Source: Colocasia esculenta
Lineage: Eukaryota > Streptophyta > Magnoliopsida > Alismatales > Araceae
Reading direction: 5' to 3'
Assembly: GCA_014218235.1 (NCBI GenBank)
Contig: CM024755.1
Location: 81,413,960 to 81,477,959 of the forward strand
DNA: 64,000 nucleotides
Part shown: positions 1-13,000 of the stretch, piece by piece
Numbering within the stretch: the first letter of the stretch is position 1
Layout: each line of letters starts with the position of its first letter
Position numbers and translations under genes: made by a program
The notes under the pieces: model-generated
Databases searched by the model: none
Told to the model about the DNA's origin: nothing
What the model saw: the letters and a program-made list of their open reading frames with translations, nothing else

Positions 1-1960
1 AATGCAGTACAATATCCTCGGAGATGAGAGCAAAGAGGAATATTTACAACAGGGGAAGATGTGTCCCGGCTAAGACTTTCTCGGCGGCTTCTGCATAAAG
101 TTTTTCGGTGGCTATTTCGACCTCCTTATCAACGACTGCCTCCGCTCCCGCCTCCCGATTCTCACCTCCGTCATCGCCATCAGAGGGGAGAGCTGCACCT
201 GACAGGTCGAGGCTGGTTTACAGCTCCTTCACCTTGTCCAGGCATGCAATATAGCCTTCGCGGAAAAGGCCCGCGACCTCTTCCCCGAGTTCGTCGAACT
301 CACGATACTCTATGACCGCCTTCTCCTTCTCGTCAGCTACAAGCTGTGAGACCTAGTCCTTCATCTTTCTGTGGGCCTCGACCTCATCGGCGTGTGCTTT
401 CTTCTCGGCCTCGAGCGCCAGCTTCTCGGCTTGAAGATTTTCCTTCACAGATGAGAGGGAAGCCTGAAGCTCGTCTTCTCTCTTCTGCGCCGCCTCCGCC
501 TCTTTTAAATGAAGGGCCTTCTCAGAGGGCAGTCCGCTCCTCGGCCTCTGTGTCCCGCTTGTCGCAGGCCGCCCTCTTCACCTCAGCTCGGTGCACGTAA
601 GCCTCGAACACGACCAACTAGCTCAAAAGTGACGAGTGAAAGTCGAATAGTAGCCGACGTGGGGACTTGTTCAGGGCATCTGCCTTCAACTCCGCTGGGA
701 GAGCTTGAAGACCCCATTCGACCGGATCCAGATGAACACGGGTCTTCGAAAGCGACGAGGGGATGGTGGTCGGAGACGATGGCTGGGGTTGTGGACGTTT
801 CGTTGGCCTCTCCTCCTCCCATTGAGAGATTGCAGCCGAGCCATGATCATGTGCAGCACCCGACGAGTCTTCCGGAGGAGCATCTTCGACGCTCCGAGGA
901 CACTTCTCTGGGCGCAAGGCAACCTTCTTGCCGCTCGCAAGCACCTTTTCACGTCCTTTTCTGCAAGAGATGATCCTTTACATAGTGAAGGGGCCTTGGA
1001 AAAACCCTTGTCAGCCATAACTGTAAAACGAAAGAGGAGAGAAAACATGAGAATCGTGGTAGTGCGAGTGAATCGAGAAGGCTGATGAAAAGGATGACGA
1101 CCTTTGGTGCCCTCGAAAATCAGCTCAAGAAGCTTCTCAAAAGGTTCGTACAGGTCAGGGGCCTTCACCCTCTTTAGATCCGCAAAGTCCGAGAGCTCGG
1201 GTGCGGTAAGTTTAGGCGACCCGAACACTTTGTTCCGAAGATCGATTTCCGACGACTGGGTCAAAAAAGGCCATCCAGATGGGCAGTAGATGAAAACGAG
1301 GCTCCTCTTCCAATCATGGACGGAGGTAGGAAGTTTGCCAAGGATTTGCCGACCAGACCTGGATGAAAAATAAAGCCAGTCTCTGAACGGCTTTACAGAG
1401 AAACAGTAAAAGAAGAGGCGCAAGGTCGGAGGGACCCCAGCCGCGATGCAGACTGAAAGGAAGCCGGTAACCGTTTGCCAAGAATTTGGTGTCAACTATG
1501 ATGGAGCGATCCCGAGCTCTAGGAGTAAGAAAATGATAAAAGGGTTAAGTGGGAACCGAAGACCAGCCCGGATCGCCTCAGAATATACGCACACTCCCTT
1601 CTCCATTACGTGGTAGGCTCAGAATTGCCGATTGGTGAAAAATACCGCGTCGGCGGGAAGGGAAATCCCCGGATGTTTTCTCACCCATCGGAAGGTCCCG
1701 CGGGTGGTCTCGCATACAGCGTCGGCCACGCTGTCTGGTAGACGACGAGCACCAGACATATGTGCCGAAGGCGCCTGAGGGATATACTCACCGGTGCTGA
1801 CCTCAAGGACGAATTGCTTCTCTACAGGACCCGACACTAGAGTACCATGGAAGTCACTAGAAGATTAGGGGCTCTCGCTGGGAGTCCTATCATTATCGGG
1901 AGACGACGAGGAAGACGAAGAAGAACCCCCGGATGAAGAACGAGCAGGTGGAAGACTCAT
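1..1960 (-). pseudogene. Antisense additional ORF of a Tat-like Ty3/gypsy element, 'putative gypsy-type transposon' domain (broken)
   Basis: The minus strand reads a degenerate protein from an ATG near 1960. It contains GEYIPQAP, then EAIRAGLRFPLNPFI and TPNSWQTVTGFLSVC, which match the plant 'putative gypsy type transposon' family (Transposase_28). A charged coiled-coil tail lies at roughly 350-600, including the peptide LQAEKLALEAEKKAHADE. In-frame stops at 1621-1619 (TGA) and 1498-1496 (TAG), plus a frameshift near 945, show it is dead. In Tat-lineage elements such as Grande, an extra ORF of this family lies antisense between pol and the 3' LTR, which fits the plus-strand LTR at 2545-3355. 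The C-terminal part runs off the window start. The function of the family is unknown to me. Confidence 0.7.
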
Positions 1961-2111
1961 CGCTTACCTCTGAAGGAAGCAAGCTGGAGCGAGCAAACGA
2001 CGTCCCTAAGGACGACGAACAGGAGTCGTCGGGCTGTCGGAAATCATCGAGTCGTCGCTCTAAAGTTTGCTCGCGCGAGTTAAAGGCGCTCCTTCCCGCA
2101 ACGACCCCCAC

Positions 2112-2119
2112 TATTTATA
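2112..2119 (-). promoter_or_regulatory. Candidate TATA box for the antisense ORF
   Basis: TATAAATA on the minus strand, about 150 bp upstream of the first plausible ATG of the antisense ORF (near 1960). The spacing is reasonable for a plant promoter. No transcript evidence is available. Confidence 0.35.
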
Positions 2120-2526
2120 GGCCCGAGGGGCTAACTCGATCTGACGGTCCTAAGCATGACGCAGGCCGCGAACCGTGTTGATTGCGCCATGTGTCGGGAT
2201 ACGATCAGTCATCAGTTTATCACTCGGATCCATAACGTGCGCGACCACCGAGGAGACGCCATCATAAGGATCGTGTTGATTCAAGTACGCGACGTTCAGT
2301 TTCCTGACACTGACAGTGTGGCAGGTTGATGCGGGATGCGAGGAAATCACGGGCGCTATCATGACAGAGGCGTCATCCAAAGGCGGCTTAGCCATTATGA
2401 GATACATTCAGACCTAACAAGGTGATGACAATAAATGCGCGCTGCTTGATAGTATGCCGACGGCTGACCGGCCAGAGAACCGTCCAATTGCTATGGCTTC
2501 TCTTCGACTCGAGTGCTCGCCTCGAG

Positions 2527-2544
2527 AAGAACCCGGGGGGCCAC
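2527..2544 (+). other. Polypurine tract of the Tat-like element
   Basis: AAGAACCCGGGGGGCCAC directly precedes the LTR start. G-rich tracts of this kind just before TGATGGG-type LTR starts are usual in plant Tat/Retand-type elements and prime plus-strand DNA synthesis. Confidence 0.5.
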
Positions 2545-3355
2545 TAATGGGTTGTTACCAGCCGACCTGACGGCTACCACTATGCTTTCCACTAACGGCA
2601 GTCCAACGACCGACCAACCGTCTCGTCGTAGGCCAGAACGCCCGACGACCCGACGATGTCCCAACTCCTCGATTCATGAAATTTGTCCCTCCTCGCGACG
2701 AACCCCTTCATCTTCAGGGAGGCTCTAGCGGTCAAGCAAAAGATCAAGGCGAGCCTAACCGCACCCTCCCATACGGGAAATGCTTGGTTGGACTTGCTAT
2801 ATGAATCATCGTGGGCGCGGAGCCCCAAGATTCTCGGCTATGTAAACACCAATGACCCCGCGCGCCTATAGAGGGAATTCTCATTAACGATAAGGTCCGA
2901 AATCGTGGCCACTTGCCACCCACAACTCCGAATTAGAAGCTTTATGGGGGAAATCGTGGGCATGTCCATAAGTGACCCCTCTAAACCCGTCACCGGGATC
3001 TCCTATAAAAGGTAGAAGCGGCCCACACAGGGAGGTACGTTATTCTACAGACATAAATCCTCCAATTTCGTGCTCCTGGTCTGACTTGATCGTCGGAGTG
3101 TCTACCCACTGAGGACCATCGGTGGTTATTGCAGGTCGGTGCTCATGGGCTGGACATCGGCGTATCACCGTCCGTCCCTTGGGCCATCTCCTATTCGGCC
3201 TGGGCCGGATCCACTCGCTTGAGCAGCAACAATGGTTATTAATGAAATTGGAGTTATTTGATCTTATTTCAATTGAGCAATGGTTTGCCATTTATTTTCT
3301 CTGTACTATTTAATAACTGTAATTCCGCTCTGATATTCCACGTCGGGGCGTTACA
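2545..3355 (+). repeat. 3' LTR of a Tat-like Ty3/gypsy element
   Basis: An 811-bp LTR that starts TAATGGGTTG (the canonical TG is mutated to TA) after the polypurine tract and ends GGGCGTTACA. It contains a plus-strand TATA box at 3004, followed downstream by sequence typical of the transcribed R/U5 part of gypsy LTRs. The matching 5' LTR lies outside the window, so the target-site duplication cannot be checked; the candidate downstream copy is AAAAT at 3356-3360. Confidence 0.55.
3004..3011 (+). promoter_or_regulatory. LTR TATA box
   Basis: TATAAAAG in the context CTATAAAAGG within the LTR at 2545-3355. It implies transcription starts near 3035-3040 and fixes the LTR orientation as plus. 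Confidence 0.5.
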
Positions 3356-3377
3356 AAAATCGTGTTCCCCAATGGGT

Positions 3378-3403
3378 AACACACACACACACACACACAC
3401 ACA

Positions 3404-3447
<44 letters not shown>
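3378..3447. repeat. Compound microsatellite (AC)n-(TA)n
   Basis: About 12 AC units are followed by about 19 TA units, immediately after the LTR end. Confidence 0.9.
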
Positions 3448-3449
<2 letters not shown>

Positions 3450-4217
3450 TATGCGAATCGGTCCGATTCATGCGAATCGAACTGAATCAGGGAGAACCTG
3501 ATTCGGTCCGAATCGCCGATCCATCAAACCTTGTACATGATCACCATCATCTTTAGAAGTCTCGTGTTCTTAACCTTAGATCCACTAGTTCAAAGCTCTA
3601 GCAGAATTTTATGTTTGGTTAATTGTTTAGACGTGTGAATCATTTTTCAAGACAATGATTTATGTTTACTTCGATCTCAATGGCATGGAACTTCTTCTCT
3701 CACATGACCAAGTGTACGTCGTTAAGTTCCAAAATTCCTTACTCCTTGTAGTAGAATCCTTTGACATAAGATAATCACTTTGAAGAAAGCAACATGACTA
3801 GAAAAAAAAAACTTTTGAGGATGCCCAAAAAGCAAACGTATGGCTTCTAATCATTCGAGCTAAACTCTTGCCGTTGGGGATATGAATGAATGTTTTCTTT
3901 AAACCTATAAGCTTATTTATTGTATTTTTGAAATGCGTCTAATTAGGTAGTATGTTAGCAGTGCATTATATCCGCCTAATAAGACATAGAGAGGGAGACA
4001 AAGAACTGAGCATAACTCTGTCAGCTTCTCGTGTTTCCACTCAAAGAGTCGGTCACAAAATTAATATGCACTAAAGCACATTGTTCTTTACCTCACAAAG
4101 TAAGGCCATGGAGTTTATGCTTTGTGCAAAGAATATGGAATCGAGCTCCTTGAGATCAGGTTGGGAGCGCCGTCGCGGATCGCGATGGCACGACTGTACC
4201 AAACCATGTCAGGGCCA
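3448..4217. other. Intergenic sequence, nothing recognised
   Basis: AT-rich sequence without convincing ORFs. A short run near 3450-3530 carries several copies of CGAATC/GATTCG-type words in both orientations, probably a decayed repeat edge. Confidence 0.5.
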
Positions 4218-4531
4218 TCATGAGTCCTGACATGGTCGACACATCCTACCCCCCCTTCCCCCTCCCCTCCCCGCCGCATCTGGCGCCCCCACCCCCTCCT
4301 CTATTCCCCTCCCCGCCGCGTCTGGTGCCCCCCACACCCTCCCATTTTCCCTTCCTCTCCCCATCGGGTCCAACACCCCCATTTCCCCCTCCTCCTCCAC
4401 CTCCGGCGTCAGCACCCCCCCCCCCCAACTCCTCATTTCCCCCTCCTCCCCCCCACCTCTGGGACCCCCCACACCTTCCTCTGTTCCCCCTCCCCCCCGT
4501 CACATCTGGTGCCCCTTACCCCCTGTTTCCC
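4218..4531. repeat. C-rich low-complexity locus, left half
   Basis: Imperfect roughly 50-bp units built from CCCCTCC blocks, CTGGTGCCCCCCAC and CCTCCTCCACCTCCGGC. Long proline- or glycine-rich ORFs here are composition artefacts. The same sequence type resumes at 19666, on the other side of a large nested insertion. The last 5 bases, TTCCC (4527-4531), form the left target-site duplication of that insertion. Confidence 0.75.
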
Positions 4532-5711
4532 TCTAACAACCCGATGATCCGACACTTAGAAGGCCCTCCAAGTGCCCAACCCTTGGACCGCCACCCACTG
4601 GTTCGAAGACCCGGAAGGGTTAGAAAAATAATCTAGTGAGATAAGTAATGAATTTAAATAACTATAAGCAATGAATTTAGCAACCACGCGACCACCACTG
4701 TCAGTCAAGAGCACCCATAGGCTACTCACCGCTCACTAGCCGGTTCCTGCCTACAACCTCCTCAGAAGAGTGAGGCCAGAGAGCCACCATAAGAACCCAA
4801 AATAACAACCACAACCACAGCTTGGCTAAGTTGTGGCCCCACGTCTGACCCCTCTACACGGCTCCGGAACCAATGCAGAGTGAGGCAGTGAGAAATAAGA
4901 CTAACTGAATCACGCCAGGAAGAACAACCCACAACCACCTCGGTGTCTCGTCCCAGCCAAGAGAGTCTTGCAAACGACTCGACGTCGCTGTCCAAACACA
5001 CTATTTTTCCCTCAGTCTGGAGACACTCGATGAACACACTTGTAGCCTGGAGAACTCTCTCAACGGGCTCACGAGGACGGGGGTTCCAGGAAATGGTAAC
5101 AACCTGTCAACAGGAGAGGCCTGCAGTGCCGAGCACCGGGTGAATAGGTAGGGAAAGCACCACAAACACACAACAAGACTGGTTTGTAACCACGACAAGC
5201 CCAGGGAGTACAAGACATGCACATGCACACCTTCCAAAACTCTCGAAAGGGCCGCCGGCCAACACAAGCACACACACCTCAATCATGAACTTGATAGTTC
5301 GAAAGAAAAGGTCTGTAGCACTGACAGACAGAACGCGACCACAGGCATGTCGCCTTCCGAAGTAGAAGGCAACAACCAACCCATCACAACCAGGTTGCGA
5401 CCACCGAGGTGTCGCCTTCTAATGAGAATGCGACATATCGACTCGTCGTGTTCATCATCAGAAGGCCGAACCCTAGGCAGACCTGCCCCCAAGGTTCACA
5501 CCCAAGCAAACCTCGGAGACCAACCAACCATAGGAAAACTAGCCCTGTGCCAAGTTGGTAAGACACCCTCTAACCAACTTGGGCATGGGCCACCCATGAC
5601 AAACCAGAAAAAGGGGAAACAGAAGGATAAAAGGGAACACGACGACCATCATGTCGCAACCAGAAGGCGACAGGTTTCTCGTCGCCTTCTGTTGATATCG
5701 CGACAGCCAAG

Positions 5712-7089
5712 TGTAGACATGGAAATTTGGCTCCACTGCGGGCAAATTTCGTATTGCGCCATGATGCCACAAATGGCCTTCATTTTACCTTGAAAGAGTA
5801 TTTTCCCCATCATTATGGATCACCCCCATTCTTCCCCGGAAGCTAAATTTGGTTTGCAAAAGGCATATGGACAACTTCATTGATCTGCGTCTGCTATAGT
5901 GGACGCCTTTTAGGAAGACCGTATCGCGTCCTGCCGCCCTGATGCGTTTCAAATCAAGATGCATCAGCCTGAGCCGCCGCGATTAGGTGAGACGTCAAAA
6001 GTCGTCGCACTCAAGTGCCTGCTCCTCGGAACCACGCAAAATCTCTGAATCGCGTCCTGCCGCCCAGACGCGATTAGGTCGTAGGTTTGACACGCCAGAC
6101 CTCGGAAGTCGTCCCACATGCCTAAATCGTAACCGACGCATTTCAAAAATGCGGCGGCCATCCCCGACGCGATTCTAAAAGTGGTCATCATTGCCAAATG
6201 TCAAATCAAGTTGACTTCTGAATTGTGGCTTACCGCCCAGACGCGATTTAAATCAAGTCGCGGCGTGCTTGTCCGACGCTATTCTAATCGTGGCCTATCA
6301 CCCAGACACATTTCAGAATTAAGTCACGTTTGCTGTGATGATTTGAATCCGTGATGCCTATAAATTGGACCCGAGGGTCATTTGTTCAAGGGGGTTCCAC
6401 GAAGCGGTGAAGCCCTGCCGAATTCCTGCCTTGACTCTGAGCTACCTTCCACGTCGCGCCGTCCATTCCATCCTTCGGAGCTGGCGTCCCTGCGGTCCAC
6501 GTGTACCGGAACGAGGTGGACGACGTATTCCTCCTCTTACTCCTCTCCGTCCAACCGGCAACGGCCCGTCACGCCACACCAACATTTGGGGAAGCACCCC
6601 CTTCCCTTTTCCTGTCTTTGCATTTATCTCATCTGGGCCCCACGTGGCCCATTTTACTTCTTTTACACACACATGCATGCATACACACACACCTACATTT
6701 TAGAGGTTTAAAACCACCACACGGTGAGTCCTCCCCCATGTTATTCTTTCCATTCTTTATCTTAGGATTTGTATACTACACGCCTTATGTGACTAATCCC
6801 TTTTCACATTATTTGTATTTTGTCAGGGTAATCGAACGAAGAAACTCCCTCTACCGTGGCCGGCCGTGTTCGTAGAGGAAGATAGGGCCTACATCATCCC
6901 CCGGGCAATCTCCCCGCCAAAAAGGTATGCTCACGATCATTCTTCCATCCGCACCCCTCGCCGTGCGCTCTCCATTCGGCACCCTCACGTGCCTGGCGAT
7001 CACGATCATTTTTCTTTATTTTATCACCACCCTCTTTGTAGACTGTTCTTCCTCCCTACCTAAAAAGGGGAACGGAAAACACATCTGCA
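5712..7089 (+). repeat. 5' LTR of the non-autonomous element
   Basis: 1378 bp. The U3 part carries several degenerate modules containing GACGCG or CGCGATT words with CCGCCCAGACGCG-type cores. The TATA box is at 6359 and R/U5 includes CCCACGTGGCCCATTTTAC. It is about 95 bp longer than the 3' LTR, with several indels, so the two have diverged since insertion. Confidence 0.9.
6359..6366 (+). promoter_or_regulatory. LTR TATA box (5' LTR)
   Basis: TATAAATT in the context GCCTATAAATTGGACC, conserved in both LTRs. It predicts transcript starts near 6390. Confidence 0.55.
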
Positions 7090-7093
7090 AAAT

Positions 7094-7111
7094 TGGCGAT
7101 CACGGTGGGAC
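7094..7111 (+). other. Candidate primer-binding site
   Basis: TGGCGATCACGGTGGGAC begins 4 bp after the 5' LTR end. By eye it matches about 14 of 18 positions of the complement of a plant tRNA-Lys 3' end, so the tRNA assignment is tentative. Confidence 0.45.
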
Positions 7112-8125
7112 TTCTTATTGCGCTTCCCATTTGATTACCCCCCTCCTCCGTGCCCCACGTGACACTCTTCTTTTATATTTATTTTTACATTTTACAAGCA
7201 TGCTGTGTGTTTAGTGTTCATTTTGGTCTTTATTTCACATATCCTGCCCTTTTCTGCACCCTTTTTTGTCCTCGGGAGGCTTGTCGAAATTGCGTCCAAC
7301 ACAGAGGACGCGTTCATAATGTGTTCACTGAGCAGGACGAGTTTCGGTTTGTTGTCGTGGCAGCCTTCGCCGATGCGTTCCTGTTGTCGCGGCTGTTAAG
7401 TCCAACACATTTCTTTACTGCTTTTTTTCCGACTGTTTGTTTGTTCTCAGGTGCCTGTTTGGAATCACGTCCCACACAGTGGACGTGATCCACTGCTTAA
7501 TAACGCGGCCGGTAGTCCGGACGCGTTTCGCTTATCGCGGCGGCCAGAGCCGACACGTTTCTGCCTGACATTGACCATCCACAGGGACCTGTTCACGGTT
7601 TTGACAGCCTTCTGGGGCTTTCATATCCACGTCTCAGTGACTGGACGCGATTCAGCTCTGACAGAAATGCATCATTCTGTCGTTTCTTTGCTATAAACTG
7701 TGCATGCAAAGCATTTTCGCATCGGTCGGGGGACCTCCTTCCCTCATATCCTAGGCTCCACACACCCTTCCGGTGAAGGCAAGCTCTCCATTGGGCATTC
7801 CGTCCCTTTGGACTAGCGAACCTTCTCCAGGAACACCGTAAGTCTCCGTACCCCGTGGATTCCCTCACGGCGGACCGAGTTGGCGGTACCCTTCCGTTGA
7901 CCCGGGTTAGACATCCCATTGCATGGTGAGAGGTGATCCTTAGTTGTGCCCCGAAGTACTCATCTTCTACCCAACTATGAACTCACCTGGAGTGACACAA
8001 TATTTTTCAATCCATTTAAATAATTGTGAAACTCCTTAAAAACAAACGTTAAGCATTACAACTTGTTTGAACATCTTTGATTGATTAATCTTTGTTCATC
8101 TCGTTTGCTTATTGCTTTGTTAAAA
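7112..8125 (+). other. Untranslated leader of the non-autonomous element
   Basis: About 1 kb between the primer-binding site and the gag ATG, with no credible ORF. The stretch 7280-7640 is rich in GGACGCG, GGACGTG and GCGGC words resembling the U3 modules of the same element's LTR. Confidence 0.6.
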
Positions 8126-10056
8126 ATGGACCCATATTATCATGCCGATTTCTATTATGAGGATTATGAGGATAATGTTAGATCTCCATCTTTCCAATCT
8201 CATGTCTGTCCATCTCACCACCGTGAGGGACAAGCTTCCACTTCCTATGGTTACGTGTGCACGCCGTGCACTGACCAATTTGATGTCCCAAATCCGGCGA
8301 GAGCCTTCCCCCGACCAAGATCCAACCGTGCAAACTGTTCTGCATGCACTTGATCAGCTCACCCCTCAACAACTAAATCTGATCCAATCTTTGGTTGAGG
8401 TTGTGACTCCTTCTCCCTCTCCTTCTCCCAGGCACCCACCTTTGTATATTCAGGCGACTTCGCCACATACCCCTGTATATCCTCCACCACCTCGACCCCC
8501 TGGCCAATCGCACTCCCATGCTCCGGTCCGAACAGACCGTCCCTTGGGAAGGCCCATTCATTCACGGCCACCCCCATGTACTCCCTCACATGCCCAGCGG
8601 CAACCATCCACTCCACTCCAAGATGCTCTTCTCCAAAAAGTGAATAATTTGGAGGTTCAGATAAATAAGCTTTCCAATCCCATGGGTGACCCCGTTGCCG
8701 CCATGCCGGCTCTCCCTCAAATTTACATTCATCCCTCGGAGATGCCAACGTACCGAATGTACAATGGCACGGGTAACCCCTACCTTCATGTCAAGGAATT
8801 CCTCTATGAGTCTTCGCGTTGGCAGCAAGACCCTATTACCCTGGCATATTTATTTAGAAAATCTTTTGACGGCCCTGCACTCGAATGGTTCTACTCCCTA
8901 GAACCAAGTGAGGCAGGAGACTTCCGCTCCCTTCATAAAAAATTCCTTCAGAGGTATAAAGACCGCGTCAGCCCTTATCTCTCTATCACGGATCTAGCAT
9001 CCGAGAAGATGGGGGCCAACGAGGCATTTGTACAATTTGCTAACCGTTGGAGGTCAATGGCCACTCGCTTACAGCATGAGCTCTCGGAGTCAGAGCAAAT
9101 CAAAATTATTATTTCAAACTCTACTCCGAGGTTCAGGCACATCCTGGCCACGAATCAAAGCTCTACGAGCGGGGACGTTACATTCAAGCCCATTTAATGG
9201 ACTCCCCGATCGTAGATCTTTTTGATCAAATTAAACCGAGAAAGAACGGATCAGTGGACGCCATCCACCATGCACCTCACCACCCTACAACATACACCCC
9301 GTGTATGCCTCCACAAATACCCATCTACTATGGCATGCCGCCACCCAGACGTCCACTGATTTGTCCTCCTTGGACTCAGCAACCTCCAACTGGGCCCTAC
9401 AATGCCCCTATTTTTAATGAAGAAGCTCATGTACCCTACGTTGCACCTGCTCCGGCTCCCATGCCAGCTCCCATGCCTCCACCACAACAACCTTAACAAT
9501 CTCCACTTCCACCACAGCCTATTGCTCGGGCTGAAGTTGCCAATACCGAACCCATCCAGGAAACCACTTGGTGCTATGACAATGAACCTTCCGAAGTCAT
9601 GTTCGTACGCCATTTATCTACACCTCCTACATTGCCATCCATTGCCATTAAGCCTTCTATGATTAATCCCCCACTTACCATTACACCAATCATCACACCT
9701 CCCATTACGCCAAAACCCCTAGCAACCCAAATCGAGCAAATCTTCCCCTTCATACCCATTACGTCTCCACCGGCCATACAACCTCCCATTGCTCTATCCA
9801 CATCCACCCCCATCCAATGGAGTGGGTGCAAACATTTAAGGAGATTCAAGCGTCAGCAGAAAGGAAGTCCCAGGACTGGGCACGCTTTTCAAAATCCAAT
9901 ATTATATTCCTCGCATGCCAGTCATTGTCAAAATATCGGGCACATTTATCGAGTGGAAGTTCTCCCCTCCAATCATGACCGTCAAGAGGCCTTCTAAGTC
10001 GATGCCAATCATTCCAATTGCCAGCCGGCGTCATTTCAAAATACTCATAGGGAATC

Positions 10057-13000
10057 TGCAACGACCCACTTCCACCCGGTACGGTTATACCAACCCACGT
10101 CGGATGAGAGCAAGCCGCTACAGGGGAGAATACCCCAACAAGTAACAAATGAGCTGAGATATACACAAATAGAATTAAATAAATGCAACGGAATTTAAAT
10201 AAATCTCATTCCATCAACTTTTAAATCCACATACCACAGTCTGTATAGTTCAACAAGAGATAACATAAGTACAAAATGTTCCAAATACATAGCCGATTCC
10301 AAGTACATTTGAACAAAACTCAAATTTCAATTGTAGCTTTACATACTATGAAAGATAAATTACAAGTCTTCAATCACTTAGTCCAACTCTACTTCAAGCC
10401 TTGCTAGCTTCTCCGCTACAAATTTCCTGAAATGTTTAGCAAGAATGAGTCTACACAATAGACTCAGCAAGTAACTCAAGATTCAATACATACATATTTT
10501 CCAACAATTTAACTCAATAGAATTTCAGCAATTAAATCATACATGATTATGCCATAACAAGTAATTTCACATGAAATTGTATTAAACAACTATTCTAACA
10601 CATGTAAAACTATAATCTAAACAAGATTTCTAATAACATGGCGTCATTATCATAAGTACAAATACACATTCACATACCTTCACACTTTACTCACATCATT
10701 GTAAAACTTCATAACTAAGTCGTGGAAAAACATATACAAGATAGGTTTCATTGCTAGCATGATTTCTAACTCACTTTGCATGCAATCATAACAATTTACT
10801 TACATTTAGCTTGCTGATTTTCTACAAATTTTTATGACATTCATTTTACCCTTGCATAGGGATCACTTTTAACTATACAACATGATACTAAACACATATG
10901 CATCCAACCATTCAAATTCCATGAATATGAAAGCATATACTTACATTTTGGTACTAATGGTAACATCACTCTTAGCAATTTAACAAGTTATACATAAGCA
11001 CATACACACACACATTTGTACACATCAATGAACAATTTATCAATTAACACTATTGTCATTTACACTTATACTATTTTCTCATTTCACACAACCATATGAT
11101 GAACCTTGGCTTTTGCATACACTCACTTTGTTCTATCACACAATACTCATACACATTTCCCATTAATTCCTCTTTCACATTCACACACTTCTTATCATTT
11201 CACTTTTGCACATAACATGTGCCACATTTACACTTATCATGCACATACCTTGTGCTATGAACACATGTCACTTTTCTCATTCACACTTATACTTATTTTC
11301 ACTTAATGCCAAGACACAGCCCAAACCACCATTAGACGGTCACATACACACACATCCACTTTCACTTACTTAATCACCGGCACAGTGATAAGTCTTAGTT
11401 CCTGCAGAAATTGGGGAAAGCCCTTCCCACCATTACCAGTGGAACTTGTCCACCTCCAGGATTTTACAAGACCCTTTGCCAGGGTATACACTTTATCAAG
11501 ACCCCTTGCCTAGGGTATCTCATAACACATTGAGCTTTCCCGTAGGGGCATTACTACAGTACAACTCCAAGCCTCTAAGGTGGCAGTGTCTTATGGGCAT
11601 TTTTTTGGTTATCTTTATCACATTAACCGTTTTACACACTTATACCACTCGTTTTCTCATGTCTCATGCACACACACTCATACATAATTCACACACACAT
11701 AAGTCATCATTCACTGATTTTTAACATCACTGTTGCAACTTCCAAATAATCATAATATAGATTTAATCATACTGAAATTCACTGAATCACATCAAATCAC
11801 AATTAACATGCTCACATAGTCGTTTTTCTCATTAAAAATCCATAACGATACTTACTGTTATCAAATCACCCTGAGATTTTAACCACAGACACATTTCAGG
11901 TTTATAATCACACACGCAAATTTTCATATTTTTCTGAACCATATTACATTTACAGAAATTAGAACATGCAATCTCATGCCGTTCATAATTTGATTTAACA
12001 TGGAACATAACATGAATATTGGGTTTAACAGTTCACAGTCCTGATCCTAACATATTTGTCATCACAGAAATTTTCCTCAGATTTATTGCACAATACACAA
12101 TTTACTGTAGATTTTACAATTCCTATGCATGTCTCCTATTTCCAAAACAGAAATTTTCAGTAAATTCCACAGTCATGGAAAAATTCTCAAATTTTCAGGG
12201 CATGGACTGATACATATACACATGGTATAGAAAAATCTAGGGCATTTAATTCTCAGGAATTCGGTAGACAGCCGATGATCATGCATAATCCATCTTTTCC
12301 CAACATGTATTTCAATAATCAAAAGAATTCATGCCATCCATAGAAAAATGCAGAATTTTCCACACACACACCACATTATCTATTTTACATAGCATATAGG
12401 ATTTACACTATATCCTCATGGCGAAACATATCGAAAATAATCATCTATCAGGAAGAACAGCTCACTGTTCTGTCCTGAAGAACTTGGCGGCAGCCTCTGG
12501 CCGTTCAAGAGTTTCGACGGCATGATCGCTGGACGCCTATGGAGATCTTGGCGTCAAGGGTATGACGCCAAGTTCCTGTCTGTGCAACAGCACAGACCGA
12601 ACCCCAAATACTCAGTGAAAAGGAGGGTCCAGGACACGATTTAAAATCCATAAAATTACTGGGACCTAGGGAACATGTATGGGATTGAGATCTATGGGTT
12701 ACTTGCCTCTCAATTAAATCTACAAGATCGGAATAAGCTGATGAAGCCCTTCTCGGCCTTTCCAAAAAGGTGTTCAGAAACTCCTTCGATCCTCCTCTCC
12801 TGTCGATGTAGATGGCACCTCGGAGCTGGGATCTCTTCTTGGATGTATTGGCCGTCTCCCAGACGTGGCAACTCCTTGGTTTCCTCCTCCAATCGACGGA
12901 TTAGAGCTCCTTAAGTTCAGCTTTTCTGCAACTCGGGTCCAAGGGTTCACCAAATGTCAAAGCTTCCTCCTCGATCTAGGCTGGGTATTTCATAGGTTTA

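Noticed and set aside
4218..4636. Long proline- or glycine-rich ORFs in the C-rich locus
   Set aside because: Open on both strands because of low-complexity composition; no domain or start context.
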